Positions 36,786 to 49,869 of a stretch of 64,000 nt of DNA are shown piece by piece; position 1 is the stretch's first letter; every line of letters starts with the position of its first letter. This DNA comes from Lophius americanus (taxonomy: Eukaryota > Chordata > Actinopteri > Lophiiformes > Lophiidae): assembly GCA_037951165.1 (NCBI GenBank), contig JBBDHG010000135.1, positions 1,909,001 to 1,973,000 on the forward strand, in the 5' to 3' direction. The notes under the pieces were generated by a model, which saw nothing but the letters and a program-made list of their open reading frames with translations, had not been told where the DNA came from and did not search any database. The position numbers and the translations under genes are program-made.

Positions 36786-36830
36786 TAGCCTGACAGTTAG
36801 CCTGACAGTTAACCTGACAGTTAGCCTGAC
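36786..36830. repeat. 12-bp tandem repeat, about 3.75 copies
   Basis: TAGCCTGACAGT repeated head to tail with one changed base (TAACCTGACAGT) in the third unit. Confidence 0.9.
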
Positions 36831-37430
36831 CTTCTCAGACCGGGCCCTTTTTCAGTATTTGTAACTGCAGTCATTGAGTTCAAACTATGTAACTAACTAT
36901 CGTGGTTTTTACCTCTGTCTGTTCTTTTCCTTTGTCACATATTTCCTCAAAGCTGAGCTTTGATTGTCTCAGTCTTTTTATTTTGGTTCGTGTCAGCGCA
37001 TAAAGTGTAGACATATTTATATGTGAATGTTACCGGCCTCCTCTAGTTTATTTTTGCTATGAAAATAAAAACAATATACAAATAAAAAAATATACCTCAT
37101 ATCAAAATATATACACTTCATTTTAACGTGCATTTTGATCTTTACATTAACAGAATTGAAAGCAAAGCTTTTCAATATCACATTAAGTTTTCCAGTCCCA
37201 CTTTCAAGCATCATTGTTAGCTAACAGGTTCATTCATTAATTTGTGATGGATGGCCATTGTTTAACATAATGCCTGTGGAAGAATGACACCGAACTACAA
37301 ATAATCCACTCGTATTCTTCTTCAATGGTATTTCAGGGGATTCAGCTGCTTGTCCAGTTTTCTGATATCATCTGAGAACCAATATCTTGAGCAAAGAGTT
37401 GTTGTAAGGACAAGACATTTCTGTCACAAA

Positions 37431-37475
37431 TCTCTCTCTGTCTCTCTCTCTCTCTCTCTGTCTCTCGCTCTCTCT
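37431..37475. repeat. TC microsatellite
   Basis: A (TC)n run with occasional TG and CG interruptions. Confidence 0.9.
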
Positions 37476-40184
37476 TCAAACCCAACCTGTCCTGGCAGTG
37501 GGCCGTCCACTCCGTGTCTGGGATTGTGCCAGTTAAAAGGCAGTTTTTTTATCGCCACTGTTGCTCATGGAGGAATATTTTTGGTCTATGTAGGATAATG
37601 AATAAAGAGTTCAGACTAGACCTGCTCCTTTTGGAAAGCACCTTGAGACACAACACCTCACGTAGAAACCCACAAAACCACTTTCTTTTTGTCTTTTCTC
37701 ATTTTTGTATTATTGAGTTGGGCGATTAGATTTCAAATTACATTTTGGGTATTTCTAACTTCTAACTTGATTATTAGATAACGACTATTTATATATGTTT
37801 TTTTTTACATTGCCCGAAATTGCCAATTGAGGGTCATGTGCTCATCACCTTAGTTTGAGGAACTAAATAAGGGTTGACAGAGTGGACACACACAACTTAT
37901 AATAATGTGCTTTTTTTATTTAGGACATTTCATGAGCTCATGCGTTGGGGCAAGTATTAATCAAATTAATAAATGTGATATGACACAAGATTAAATCAGT
38001 GAGATTATTTTAATCAAGCTAATTTAATTGTGCCCAGGGCTAATGTAGCGCTAAAGTATGGATTGCATAAACAAGACAAAATGTGTTAATGAGTGAGAAT
38101 CATGGGTGCAGGTATTTGTGGAGTTGGTCTAGAATTGAGGCTGATGACTATCTCCTCATGTTGCTTTTTGTTGGCAAACGATCAATTCCGCTACCATGAA
38201 AATGTTCCGGTTTCTTTCCCATTAATGATATCGGCTAACGCTCTCTTCTCATGCCAGAATTTTATTTAGACTCTGGTTCAGATTTCACATTTGGTATCTT
38301 TTTGCTTCATGGTAAGCTACAATGTTTTAAAACTTGTCAGTGGCTATCTTATATTTAGGATTATGTTTTGCTGTTGGTGGGTGGGTGAGTCATAGCAGAT
38401 AAGCAGATAATTTAGGATCAATGCATATATATGTAAATGTGTCCTTTTGTATCGCTGTGAGTAGATGAGGTGATACGTGTGGCAGTAATGTACAGTGTTG
38501 ATTTTACTGTTCGTGATCATTTGCATGGGTGAATATTTAGTTTTTGCGATAACTTGTTTAGTAACTTGTCTAATGTCGATGAGGACTATCAATACAGTAA
38601 TCTAATATCACCGAATGTAGGTCTTAGCTTGAAAAATAGTGCTTTGGTACTGTAGCATGAAATGAGAGACATGAGAAGGAGTTAGAGACACGGGGAGGAA
38701 ACTGTTAGTGATTGGTTGGGCTGGGGGAGTGGAGGGGTGAGACACAAATTGACCACATCATTTGGAATCCACAGCTGATAAGCTAAAATCTGAGCCAAGT
38801 TTTTTACTCATTCTTGGCTGAATTATGAAATCTCCACATCTCCTCCCACCTCGTATTCTTCTCTTTTTCCTCTCCGTCTTCTTTCAGACACTTGTATTTG
38901 TTCTACTTTTGGATACACACAACGCTCGACTCTCTGTCTTTTTCATCTTCCCATTCTGTCTCTTCATCACTCCGCGAATGGGATTCATATCCTAGCATGA
39001 AGCTGTGAAAATGCGAGCATCCCCCAGAGGGCCGGTTGTCAGAGAGCAAAGAAAGAGAAGAGAGACAGGCGGCGTTGTTTCTTATTGAATTTTTCATACT
39101 CATCCATGAAATATATATCACTGAATCCATGGCTAAGGTCACGGACCACAGAGGCACATTGTAATTACGTGGCTTTGCTTGTCAAACTTAAGTTCTTATT
39201 ATTTGCTTGTGCTTTCATAAAACAAGGTTGATATGTGTGTGTGTGTCAATGTCAGAGGGTCTGCAGGAACCTCCCATTCCCCCCAAGTGCCTTTGGATGA
39301 TATGGATGATTGACAGGCAAATGTCCCCGAAGAACACTCGTATCATGTTTGGAGTGTCAGCACCAGTGTACCGTGGTGTGAGCATTTGTTGAAGGAGCCT
39401 GTGGAATGGGTGTGTTTATCTCCAGTATATGCACATGGCTGTAGCAGAGAGAGAGGGAATTGGTGTGTGGCTGGTGTGTATGACTCCAAGGGAGGGAGAA
39501 ATATGAAAAAAATGAGGGCTTGTGTTACAAATGTTTTTCTCTGCATGCATGCACTGAGAGCCTACAACATGCAAAAAGGTTTTTTGTGTAATGTGCATTT
39601 AAAAGTGACCATGCATCGCCATTTGTGTTTTCAGTGGCTATTGAAGTTGTTAATTTTTAATGACTTCATGTACCAAACTCTCAACCTGCATTCTTTATTA
39701 TTCTATCACGAACATAACAAACAATACATAGCCAGAAGACACTCTGTACCATTTACAATGGATCTACTGGTGGTTACTTTATGACTGTACTTCCCAAAAA
39801 CTATATCAAACTATCGCAAAGCAATTTTGTATATTTCATTTGTTCACGTTTTCTCTTAATTTAAAATCATAGACGCTTTAAATTCACCATACAATGACAA
39901 ATTGTATGGTCAAGCATGTTTAAAAGAAAAAAAAAAAAAAGAAAACCCAAAATTTTAATTTTGTGTTTCATGGAAAACAGTACATTTTAATAGGATTAGC
40001 TCAACCTTTGGGGGAAGGCATGTTTTTAGAAAGCTATTTGACTCTTTAGATTTTTGTTTGATTGTTTCAAGTAACATAATCCTGTTTAGTAAGTTCCTCA
40101 CATTCTTTGATTTTACCGCCTCCTCCAAAAATAAATAAAAAATATTCTATGTATCTAAGGACTTTCTCAACAGCCATGGTTAAT

Positions 40185-40320
40185 GCCTTCTCCTCGATGG
40201 CTACTTTGAAATACGATGTTCCCCATGGCTCTTTCCTTGGCCCCTTAGTATTTTACTTATACTGCCACTGGGTTACATACATAGTTTATATTATTACTGG
40301 TTCATATTACAAAATCTGAC
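40185..40320 (+). mobile_element. LINE reverse-transcriptase fragment
   Basis: Plus-strand translation gives SSMATLKYDVPHGSFLGPLV followed by FYLY and a hydrophobic stretch. This matches the reverse-transcriptase block usually written YGVPQGSILGPLLFSLY in fish LINEs, with Gln changed to His. The YADD catalytic motif that should follow is not reached, so it is a short dead fragment. Confidence 0.65.
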
Positions 40321-40637
40321 AAACAGGTTCAGTCAAGTGGCCCACATTTATCCATACGGAATAGAGACTCAAAATGTGCTCAACCAAACACTGGACCCTG
40401 ACATTTAAACTAAATCAACCAACAACGATGCCAGATTTGAGCGAGAAGACTACATTTAATGTCACACCGAGACAATAATAGGAATCAAGATAAGTTATTG
40501 AAATTATAATACAGCGGACAAACTATCCTCATCAAGAGGAGTAGAAAAGAATGGCATCCTTGAGAAAAAGCCCTAAAACAGTTACCTTTAATAGTTTAAA
40601 CATTTACCCATTATTTATGATTCTTAACAGATCATTT

Positions 40638-40764
40638 CAAGGGCAAGATGTTCACCTGCTGCCATATATAATCCCACAATATTATATAATCGTTACTTTC
40701 CATAATCGATCAACGTTATTCTGATTTCACCTGACTTTGGTCACAATGTTGTGGTTCATTGGTG
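40638..40764 (+). mobile_element. Tc1-like transposon terminal fragment
   Basis: GGCAAGATGTTCACCTGCTGC, ATATAATCCCAC, TATTCTGATTTCACCTGACTT and GGTCACAATGTTGTGGTTCA follow the order of the distal end of the same Tc1-like family as at 31821 (consensus TGTTCACTTGCTGCC, CACCTGTCAGTGGTCATAATG). Only this end is left. Confidence 0.65.
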
Positions 40765-43762
40765 TTTATGCGGCGTGAGCTAATCAGCAGACAGTTGGTG
40801 TTTGGGACCAATTCTAAAGACACCCCCAATCAATTTAATCCAACAACACCACACAAATGTTTGCTACTAGAGAGTGAAAGCGATAAGAGTGTAGATGTTC
40901 CACGTTTGCCACAGGCCCCATGTACTACAGAAACGTGCATACAGCACCTCCACGTCATAGATGAAACCAGGCCAATTCTCAAACTATACCTGTATTATCA
41001 ATAAATAGGACATCACTCATCAACCCAACACAACCCTCAAATCCTCAACAAAAGTAGAACGATGGATCCGCTTTGATCGTTACGTTTCACCGCTTCTTGT
41101 GTAAGTACCTACAGTTGCATGTAAAGGTTTATCTCCCACTCCCATGCACCATCTGGTAGCTAGTAGCCCAGTTAAGCTCAGCCTGCTGTGAAAAGCCAAT
41201 ATGTCAACAGTGTCATCCCCAGGAAAGATATAGTGCCAATAATGTGGTATTATATATTGACCTCATAAGAAACAAACTCTAGTGTGAGTGGCAATAATAT
41301 TCTTGTAATGAAAACATTTAGCGGTTTAAATAGCAGTTGAAGGGTCTGTTGTATCTCATGGAAAATAATAATAGTAAAGCAGTGGAAACAGCTGAGAGGT
41401 GTATTTTCACAGCGTGTCATTTCTGTGGGAGAAATCAAATGTGGGATGTAATGAAATACAAATAAGAAGCTGTAGTGTTATCAGAGGCCATGAACCATAA
41501 CCGCAAAAAGATCTGTCTTTCCCTGCCATGTTGGGGTAACTTGATAGCAGCAATACATTGTTGGCCATATACGCGCTGATGCACACAGGTAGACATCAAA
41601 CATTTTATATTGAGTCTGTCAGAGGCAGAGGGAGAGAATGAGGGAGGGAGTTAGATGGAGAAGCAGACAATGTTAGACCCAAACACATACAGAAAGAGTA
41701 GAAGATGATGGATGGATTGGGAAAGACAGGAGTGTGTGAAGTGCTGGATGAATTATGCATCGTCAGTCGTGAAATAATTCATTGAAATTAGTGTATGTGT
41801 GCATGTAACATGTGTAAGGGTGGTGGGGAAATGGATTCAGCCTGGTCTGTGCATTATAACATTAACCATCCGCAGCTGTTCGCTTGGAGATGAGTGTCTG
41901 CCCCAGGATTTTCAATTATCCAGCCTGGGGACTCAGTAAGAGGGGTAAAACTAAAGTGGCTGATGGGCTTATCATGTTTTGGGACAGTGTGATTGACATG
42001 CCCTGGGTGGAATGTCAATAAAACATAGATGTGAGATATCTGCGGCATCTATACAGCCTTTTGGGGATTTTTTTTTACATAAATAAATTCTTACAGAACT
42101 TCAACTGCACAAGTTCAAGCTTTAAAAATGTAACCTGTAATATGATTTATGTGAGACATTTGGATTTTTAACAACTGGAACAGTCCATTGTATACATTGT
42201 AAAAAGCAACCATCCAATAAAACCAACATTATGGAGGGAGAGAAATAAAAACAGCTTATTTTTTAATAGCATAAATGTAACTCTCATCCATGAAGGGGAA
42301 ATGGAGGTTGTCGTTGTAATCACTTGATGTGAAATGTGAATTGTTTTTTTAGTGTTTATAGAGAGGGTGTCATAATGCTAGCAGAGACTTTTTATCACAA
42401 TGGGTGTCTTTCTGTGTTTTTCCTCCCATAGGAGGAAGATGCGATGATAAAATTAATGATGATGCATTTTGTATCACACATGAAGCTAGAGGCAATGTTC
42501 ACAACTCCTTGTCACCTATGAAATCCACCCAAAGCTTTATTTTCACACACATTTAAAAACATGATGTTTTGCGTCAAACCCAAGCCCTTGTTGAGAGCAG
42601 TCTACCACTAGCTCCTGAACAGAGCAGAACATAATGTTTGTGTTGAGCTGAAAAGTAAATGCAGGAGGAGAACAGGAAAAGGTTAGCTGAATATTGTAAA
42701 TCTGGAAGTAAAACAACAGTATGGGTTACCGTTTGTCCGTTAATAAATCCTGCGGCCTCTTAAGACCAACAAAATTGTGTCTCCATCTGCGAGAAAAGTG
42801 AACAGGGTTATCCCCTTAGTAGGAATCAACAAGGATTCTGGACAAACATGGACCCTGCAGATATTATTAAAAATGAAAACTATAAATTTCTATTTTGAGC
42901 AAATGAGATTTGAACAAAAACAAAACTTTTCCCTCACACTCCTTATATGTGTGTGTGGGTGTGTGTGTATGAGGCAATTTTACATCAGATTATCACCATG
43001 CCTCATGAGTGTAAAGACAAGTAAGCATTATTATGTTCTATGTGTAGAAACAATTTCTACAATGCTCACTGAATGCAAACCGATGAAAAAAGTATTTCAG
43101 TTAAATTTTTAATACAGTTAGCAATATGTATATTCATATTTCAATGAAATAGAAGGAGGTGATTTTTGTTTGGCACCAATAGCTGCCAATTTTGAAAGTG
43201 TAATCTTTAATAAAAATGTACTATCATGAGCACATCTACCATTATAAATAGTTTATTTCAATGTTTTTTAAGTGGTTGAGCTCCTTTATGTTAATCTCCT
43301 TAATGGCGCGTTTGAGATTTGCATAGAACTTAAAACTTAAAAAGTGATACTTGTACTACCGGTAGTAGTAGTTCGAGCAAGAGGGTGCGGATTGACCAGA
43401 AATGGCGTTAGACGAGGAAATCAAGCTAGCGCTAAATAAATAATGCTAGGAAAACAACACCATCACCTACTTCCTGTGCAGAGTAAAATCACAGACGTGA
43501 ACTATTTTAGTAGCAAAAATATCTGAGCTTTTGATAGTTTAGCTTATTTATAGTATGGGTATGTCAGTGAACTTTACATGCCATCAAATAAATCAAGTAT
43601 ATATTATTGTTCATTGACCCCAATCAAAAATGAAATGTTCAAAGTAATCATGATTATGATTTGAAGTCCTAATCGACCAGCCCTTTTCTGGAGAGGCACA
43701 CCTAGTCCACAGCTTGGAGTTCAGAAGAATTCAGCTTCCACGTAAAACAAGCACACTTCAAT

Positions 43763-43813
43763 ATTTATATATATATATATAAATACACACACACACATAC
43801 ACACACACACAAA
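43763..43813. repeat. TA and CA compound microsatellite
   Basis: A (TA)n run followed by (AC)n with short interruptions. Confidence 0.88.
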
Positions 43814-44989
43814 CATTTCTAGTAACCACAGAGGTGTTGCTTCCATTAGGTTTTACGTTTTATGCATATATATGTAAGTAGCGCAAACACAGACTTATAT
43901 GCAAGCGGAAACACAGGATTTCACCTGATCCTTGTCTTGGTCATACTTTGCATAAGAATTCTAAAACGTCATGTCATGTTCGCCTCTGCAACATAACCCC
44001 AAATGCCATTGTTCTTAGCAGTTTAAAAGTAAACACTACAATCAGCATTTTAATTCATGATTGCCAAACAAGCCGTAAGCTAATCGCAGAGGGGAGGGAG
44101 AATAGATAATGAAGAAAGCAAAACAGAGAGAGAGAATAAAAGAGTCAGTCATTAGGTCTAGCCTTAAAATGTCTGTTTTGCAGCCGCGCTCTGGGCTATG
44201 CACAAAAATGCCACTCGGTTTGTTTTAAAAAAGAAATCTCAGCTAACTGTGAGCATGAGATACTTTTGTCTGAGTCAAGGCAGTCAAAGACATTCAAGTT
44301 TTCCTGGGAACATTTTCATTAATGAAAGACATTAATAAAAGTCTGCACATAAGAAATACTGAGAGCAGAACTTCTTCATATAGTCAACAATCAGAGATGT
44401 TAGTTTCCCAAATAATCTCAGTTTTTGCACCAATTGTCAAACAGTTACAAAGGCTGAGGTAAAGGTACTGGGTCTGGCAGCACCTTTGGTTAAACATATA
44501 TCCAGAATGGACAACCGTAACACACGCCTTTTCCACCTGATTCAATAGTGCAATGTTCTGACAGCAAAGACCAGAAGTCTGTTGTTAGCAGTTGTTATCT
44601 GAGGTCATTTCATTCAGTACTTGTAATAAACAAGAAAAGGTGCTAAAAAGTCTTAACCCAGCAGTTAGATAGCATGATCATTACCTTTGCCATCAAGAGT
44701 TAGAGTTGCATGATTGATAGGTTTATTAGAAAGATATCTTAACAACTAATTTTGAGTAGGGTGGAACAAAAAAGGAGTGATGAACTGTTTTCTGCAAATT
44801 TGGATGAGGATGCAGCTTATTTTTCACTTTAAAAGGGATTTTTTCAATTTCATGAAAAATAGGAATAGACCAATCAAACTGAAATTACCCAGGCGTCGGC
44901 AACTCATAATGCCCCCAACACAATGTGTCAAGAGTAAAACATGGTTTTATCACACTTCTCTAGGCCCCCACTTCAATGATACAATTAAT

Positions 44990-45525
44990 GATGATGCATT
45001 TGGTTTCTTTCAGGATTCTGATTTGACCAAATCAATTCAAATGCACCAAATTCTGACCAACGGTTAGGAAGTTATGGTCGAAAAACAGTGTTTTGTAAAA
45101 AGCTCCCCCTAGTGATTAAAATATGAGCAATTTAAGTAAAACAAAAATGTATAAAAGACAGATCTCCTCAACTTGATTCATATGCACCAAATTTGGGCTA
45201 GATGGGACCATTGGTTGAGAAATTATGGCCTTGGCAGAGCAGAACAGAATTATACAACTGACCTTTCCTAAAATTGAAACGTTTAGCTGTAAAACCTGCT
45301 AACGATCCATTAAACATTTTTTGAGTTACGTACAGAAAACAGTAGTTTTTGTAAAAAAAAAGGAGAAAAAAGTCCCCCTAGTGAGTAAAATATGAACTAT
45401 TAGAGTAAAATATGATCTGATATGAATATGATTTATAAGATATATCCTTACAAGTTGAATTATATGCAGCAAATGTGGATTAATAGTAATCAATTTATCC
45501 CCGACATTTAGGGGATATCAATCGT
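44990..45525 (+). repeat. Unclassified interspersed repeat, copy 4
   Basis: It carries at least two head-to-tail diverged copies of an internal unit: CAAATGCACCAAATTCTGACC then AGCTCCCCCTAGTGATTAAA, and CATATGCACCAAATTTGGGC then AGTCCCCCTAGTGAGTAAAA. Between them lie ATACAACTGACCTTTCC and TTTTGAGTTACG. It ends with a 9-bp inverted end, ATCCCCGACATTTAGGGGAT. The order agrees with copies 2, 3 and 5. Confidence 0.75.
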
Positions 45526-47612
45526 ATTCACAATCCATTCCCTCATTTTAGTCGGGTCAACTGCTCCACATCTAGGGCTAGAGTTTTTATGAGGTGCGGT
45601 GAACCCCTCATTTGTCTTGCAAAAACAAACATTTGGTTCCCTTTCAGCAGTCAGATGAAATGTGCAAGAGGCGCTAAGTGTGTGGTAGTTAGTAGCTGTT
45701 GGGGAAGGCAGGTGTGTTGCAACTAGTACCAACAGCCTCTGAGTCATTTGCACCGCAGCTGTTCCTAGTGTTCTTTTTGTTTTTCATGCCATTTTTCATC
45801 CATTTTCAGGGCTGCTTTTTTCTACAGAGATGCAGCCGTTACATTTAAACATGACATGCCAGATGGTTCACTCCAATCCACCTGCCTCGCTTAGTAAATA
45901 ATGTGGTTGTTTATTTGTTCAGAGTAGGGCGGATAGATTCACCAGCAGGGAGTAGCTCCCAATATGAAGTAAGGGTAGTCATTTGGAAAAAGATCCAAAG
46001 TGTCCCTGCCACCGGTTTCTGTCAGTCATCTACTAATTTGCAGACATTAAGCTGGAAATAACAGAATAGTCATATTTTGGTGAACTTTCTAGAGATCTAG
46101 TATTCCCATAAGTACAGAACAGGGGAAAAAGATAGTCTAATGTGAGGGGCAATTCATTATCCAGGTAACAGCAAACATTAGAAGGGAGTGTTTTATTTCC
46201 CTTAAGATGCAAACAAATCCAATGGCCTCTCAGCTAAATATTCATTCAAGGTCTAATTAATTATTTACCGTCCAGCTTTCTTCATTTAAGTTGTGTTCAA
46301 TAATTATAATTGTGTTAAAAGTGGAACCTTGGAATATTGTGTTTTTGGCCAAGTAGTTAGTATTTTGAGGGAATAATCACTGCTAATATTGAATGAAACT
46401 CACTTTGTTTGTACACCCCTGGCTGTCAATAAATCACCTCAAATATTCACCCTGCAAAGTCATCCAGGCAGCCCAAATACAAAACTATGCTAAATACACG
46501 TTGCGGTTTTTTTCTATTAATATATTTATTAGAACCATGAGACTAGAAAAATGAAGACCTTCGCTGCCCAACGACTAACGGCCAAATTATAAGAGATGCC
46601 GTTCTTGGCTATAGTGATGCTGTGATATCTGAATACCAAAACATTAAAAATGCATTCCTTCTCCTTCCTTTATGGCTTCGACGCAATTACTCAGTCAGAT
46701 AGGTCAGTTTTCCATTGATCTATGCAATTTCCCTTCCTCTTACCTATACACAAAAACATGCAAATTCACTTCATCCTTCTATTCTGTAAAGGCAGTTGCA
46801 AACTGCTTTCGTCAGTCCTCATCCTTGCCGAGCAGATGGCTACTTTTCTGCACCACATGGCCAACACTCAGAAGGTGAGGAGGGCTCTTTAAGAAGAAAA
46901 AGACTTTCAATCTGTGTTGCAAATGTAGCTCCTCCTCATCATCACTTTTTTTTTTTGGCATTGCAGCATACTATGTCTATATAAAGTATCTCTATTGCAC
47001 TGATTTGGCACTCTGTAGCTAGATGCTGTTGATTATTAGGTAACCACTTAAAGCTTATGCAAATCAGTTAAACACAAGGTCACAAAGTGACATTGTTAAG
47101 ATGCTGAGTGGTTGCACAGTCGACCGGCTGAGAATTCCAACTCGTAGCTCCTCGCTTTCTATCATCTAACTCCTAAATATGGGAACACACTGCATATGTA
47201 TGGAGGGATGCATTCATTATTCATGCTGAGAGTCACTTCTAATGCTGGAGTAGTAGGGTTATTCTAGAAGAGGATGGTGAACAGAGAATTAGAGTAGGCA
47301 AGTTATTTATCTGTTTTGTTTTTCCTTGTGTGGATCTACACTGTTTGTAGAACTAAGTAAACCTTAAATAATAAATCAGAGCTGTTTTTGGTCATTTTGG
47401 ACGGCTAGACTTGTGGTTGTAACGCTATGAACACGATTACGCTTCAGGCAGAAAGAATAGAGTAATGCATAGTCACTAAAATGTTGAGGATATGGCTCAT
47501 AATTAGCTTGAAGCAGATGTGTAGTCTCCGTGTAATAAAAAAAAATGACTTCAGTGAATGTGGAATCCAGCTGTTATAAAATGCTGGACACTGAACTGAC
47601 ATTAGTACTTAC

Positions 47613-47794
47613 GATGTGGAGCATGATGTAGTCCCCCAAACGCGGGGCGCTGTCGATGCGGACGAGGATGCCATCTTTGATGGTGGTGCTAAAGCCCACT
47701 GCTAGTCGATCTGTCCGTGTGCTTGGCCTCTCATTATTAGGCCACGTGTATGTAATCAGACCACCTCCTTTTCCAAAGATGTATGTGGTGCCAG
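47613..47794 (-). CDS. nrxn3: Neurexin-3 exon, first part of LNS6 domain
   Basis: This 182-nt exon encodes 60 full codons from GTTYIFGKGGG to RLGDYIMLHI. The acceptor is a pyrimidine tract ending in tttcctcag and the donor is gtaagt. It starts with two bases (CT) of a split codon. An upstream exon ending in G gives Ala (as in beta neurexins, GHA-GTTYIF) and one ending in C gives Pro (as in alpha neurexins, NDP-GTTYIF), so this is the first exon shared by both forms. By comparison with neurexin-1 beta numbering recalled from memory, the neuroligin-contact residues N103, S107, R109 and L135 and calcium ligand D137 are present (PNNERPSTR, LGDY). Two changes stand out: Glu for Asp after the first contact Asn, and Arg where Gly usually precedes LGD. 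The exon ends on a complete codon, matching the next exon. Confidence 0.96.
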
Positions 47795-49415
47795 CTGAGG
47801 AAACACAATGAGTGAAAAAGGGAAGCAATTAGATTTTTTCCATGAGAAACAGATAAAATCAAATTCTGTGATTTATAAACATACCTAAGAAGACACTTAG
47901 AGGCACAGGGAAATCCCCAACAAGCCCATTTACTGACAAAACTACATACAAACCACATCCATTATTGGCTAAATCTACTATAATTCATTTACAGATACAT
48001 TACTGCTGCTACAATTTAATTGTGTCATGTTCTATTTAAGGTATTTTAATGGCATTCAACTACCACCACCTTTTGGGTAGAAGTCAGCAGTTCCCCTGGC
48101 ACCATCTATGACCTATCCAGGTCTTAAATATAGCCCCTTTCCAGGGAATAACAGCCAGTATGACCAGAACCGGATAAGACTCCCAATCCTCATGTATTAT
48201 ATATGAGACCTGCAACCGAAGAACAAAGGCTAGCACAAGAAAGGAGAGATGGAGGGGGGAAAGAAAATCGAAGATCTTTCGTCTGGTTTAATTTGACAAA
48301 TGCAGTGTTGAAAAAAGGGGCTGAAGAGTCACTGCGGGTTGGAAAGCTCACCAGAATGACTTTTTTTTTGTTATGACAGCAGCAACTATGCAGATTTGTG
48401 ACAGATTAGAGGCTCTGATTAAATCAAGCAAAGCCCTGAGCCACAGAATCTGTGAAAGTTGTTCATGGATTTTTTTCTTTTCTTTTTTTCTTGTCAGGTG
48501 GCAAAAGAAAACGGAAAAAAAAGTGAGTCATTATTTGGTTGCAGGGTTGGACCCGATTCCAATCCCTCAATATTTCCAAAGATTCATCAGAATTAAAGCG
48601 GTGAATCCTTGAGACGCTTAGCCATGTCGTCCACATTTAGGTAAAAATAATTAAGAGATCAGAGCCATTAGAGCAGCAGCTGATAGACATTTGGGTGAAT
48701 CAAATAGACACACTCTCATGACTTAAGTATTGTGGAAAGGAGTTGACCCGTCTACGAGGCTGACAGAGGATTGATAATCAAGTCTAACTTCAATTTTTTT
48801 CATCCAATTCTTCCACATCACCTTTATCTGTCTGTCTACCCTCACAATTTCTATTCACTTCCTCTTCAAGTCACCATAACATCTGTTTGGCCTTGTGATG
48901 GGTTCCCAGCTGTCTCGGTGTTTTCCCTACGAAGTAGCCAACAATCTGCTCTGTGGTCCAGAACACCCTGGGGACCGCACGGACATCTGGATGAGATGGA
49001 GGCAGGGAGATGAAGAGACTCTATTGACCAGATGAGTTTCTCTATTTGCCCTCAGGCACACAAACATGTCTGCAATTTACACACCTCAGGTGCAAATAAT
49101 GCCAACCTGGCAACTAAGGTTGTGTGTGTGACGTGTTAAATATATCTCACAAAATGAGTCGTCTAATGCCTCAAATAAGACGAGTAATGTTGCATTTCAG
49201 AGAAACTTGTCACAATACAAGACTAAACTTTTTCAGGTCAGTTTTGAAAACGATCCTTCTGCACACAGATATGCAACAACAACTGAGCAATTTTCACTTT
49301 ACTGAAGTTTGTGTGACTTCATCTGCATATTGCCCCTTTGTCAAACATATACTCCAATTACTATTGGAGTTCGATAATAATATTTTTATTACTATTGTTT
49401 TTATTTTTCTGTAGT

Positions 49416-49745
49416 AATGAAAATAACAATAATAATCATCATTATCATCATTATTTTTATTAACCCAGCCACAAAGGGGTCCCAGGCCAGTCTACCTGTA
49501 ATGCTAATCTCAAGCCTCGATAAATGGGTAGGGTTGCATCGGGGAAGTACATCCGGCGTAGAACCTAAGCCAAATCCATATACGGATCTCAAAACCGGTT
49601 TCCAAACAGTATCAGTTTGGGCCCTGTTTAATGGAAGCAGGTGATCTGGCATCCATAGAGCGTCTAATGCTCCCTGAAAGGGAGCAGCCGAGAGACAAAG
49701 ATGATTATCACTATTATTATTATCATTATTCTTATTATTTTTTCT
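49416..49745. mobile_element. Dispersed-repeat fragment embedded in ATT-rich microsatellite
   Basis: The core 49461-49700 has GGGTAGGGTTGCATCGGGGA, TACATCCGGCGTAGAACC, AAGCCAAATCCATATACGGA and GGAGCAGCCGAGAGACAAAG. These resemble a common fish LINE-associated sequence (GGGCATCCGGCGTAAAACC, GCCAAATC..ATGCGGA, GAGCAGCCGAAAGACAA). It is flanked on both sides by ATC/ATT trinucleotide-rich tracts (49416-49460 and 49701-49745), as if inserted into a microsatellite or carrying one at each edge. Confidence 0.5.
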
Positions 49746-49869
49746 CCCAATTTCTTGTCCGAGAGAAGCAACTTATCATTTATCTGTCTACTGTGTATGT
49801 GGCTTAAGTGAAGTGGAGTTGAAAATGCTGTAGTAGGCCTACCAGGCCAGTAGTATGGGCTGTAACTTT

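Larger units (their letters stand above)
16655..47612 (-). other. nrxn3: Long intron inside the LNS6 coding region (30,958 bp)
   Basis: Bounded by donor gtaagt at 47612 and acceptor ttcag at 16655. It contains an interrupted minisatellite (17611-19058), Tc1-like relics (22323, 22892, 31821, 40638), LINE relics (32480-33085, 40185-40320), a SINE-like repeat (26413-26748), three copies of an unclassified repeat (23200, 25865, 44990) and microsatellites. Outside these I see no coding exon. Several less AT-rich stretches without repeat marks (24540-24660, 30340-30560, 34020-34160) could be conserved non-coding elements, but that cannot be tested here. Confidence 0.8.
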
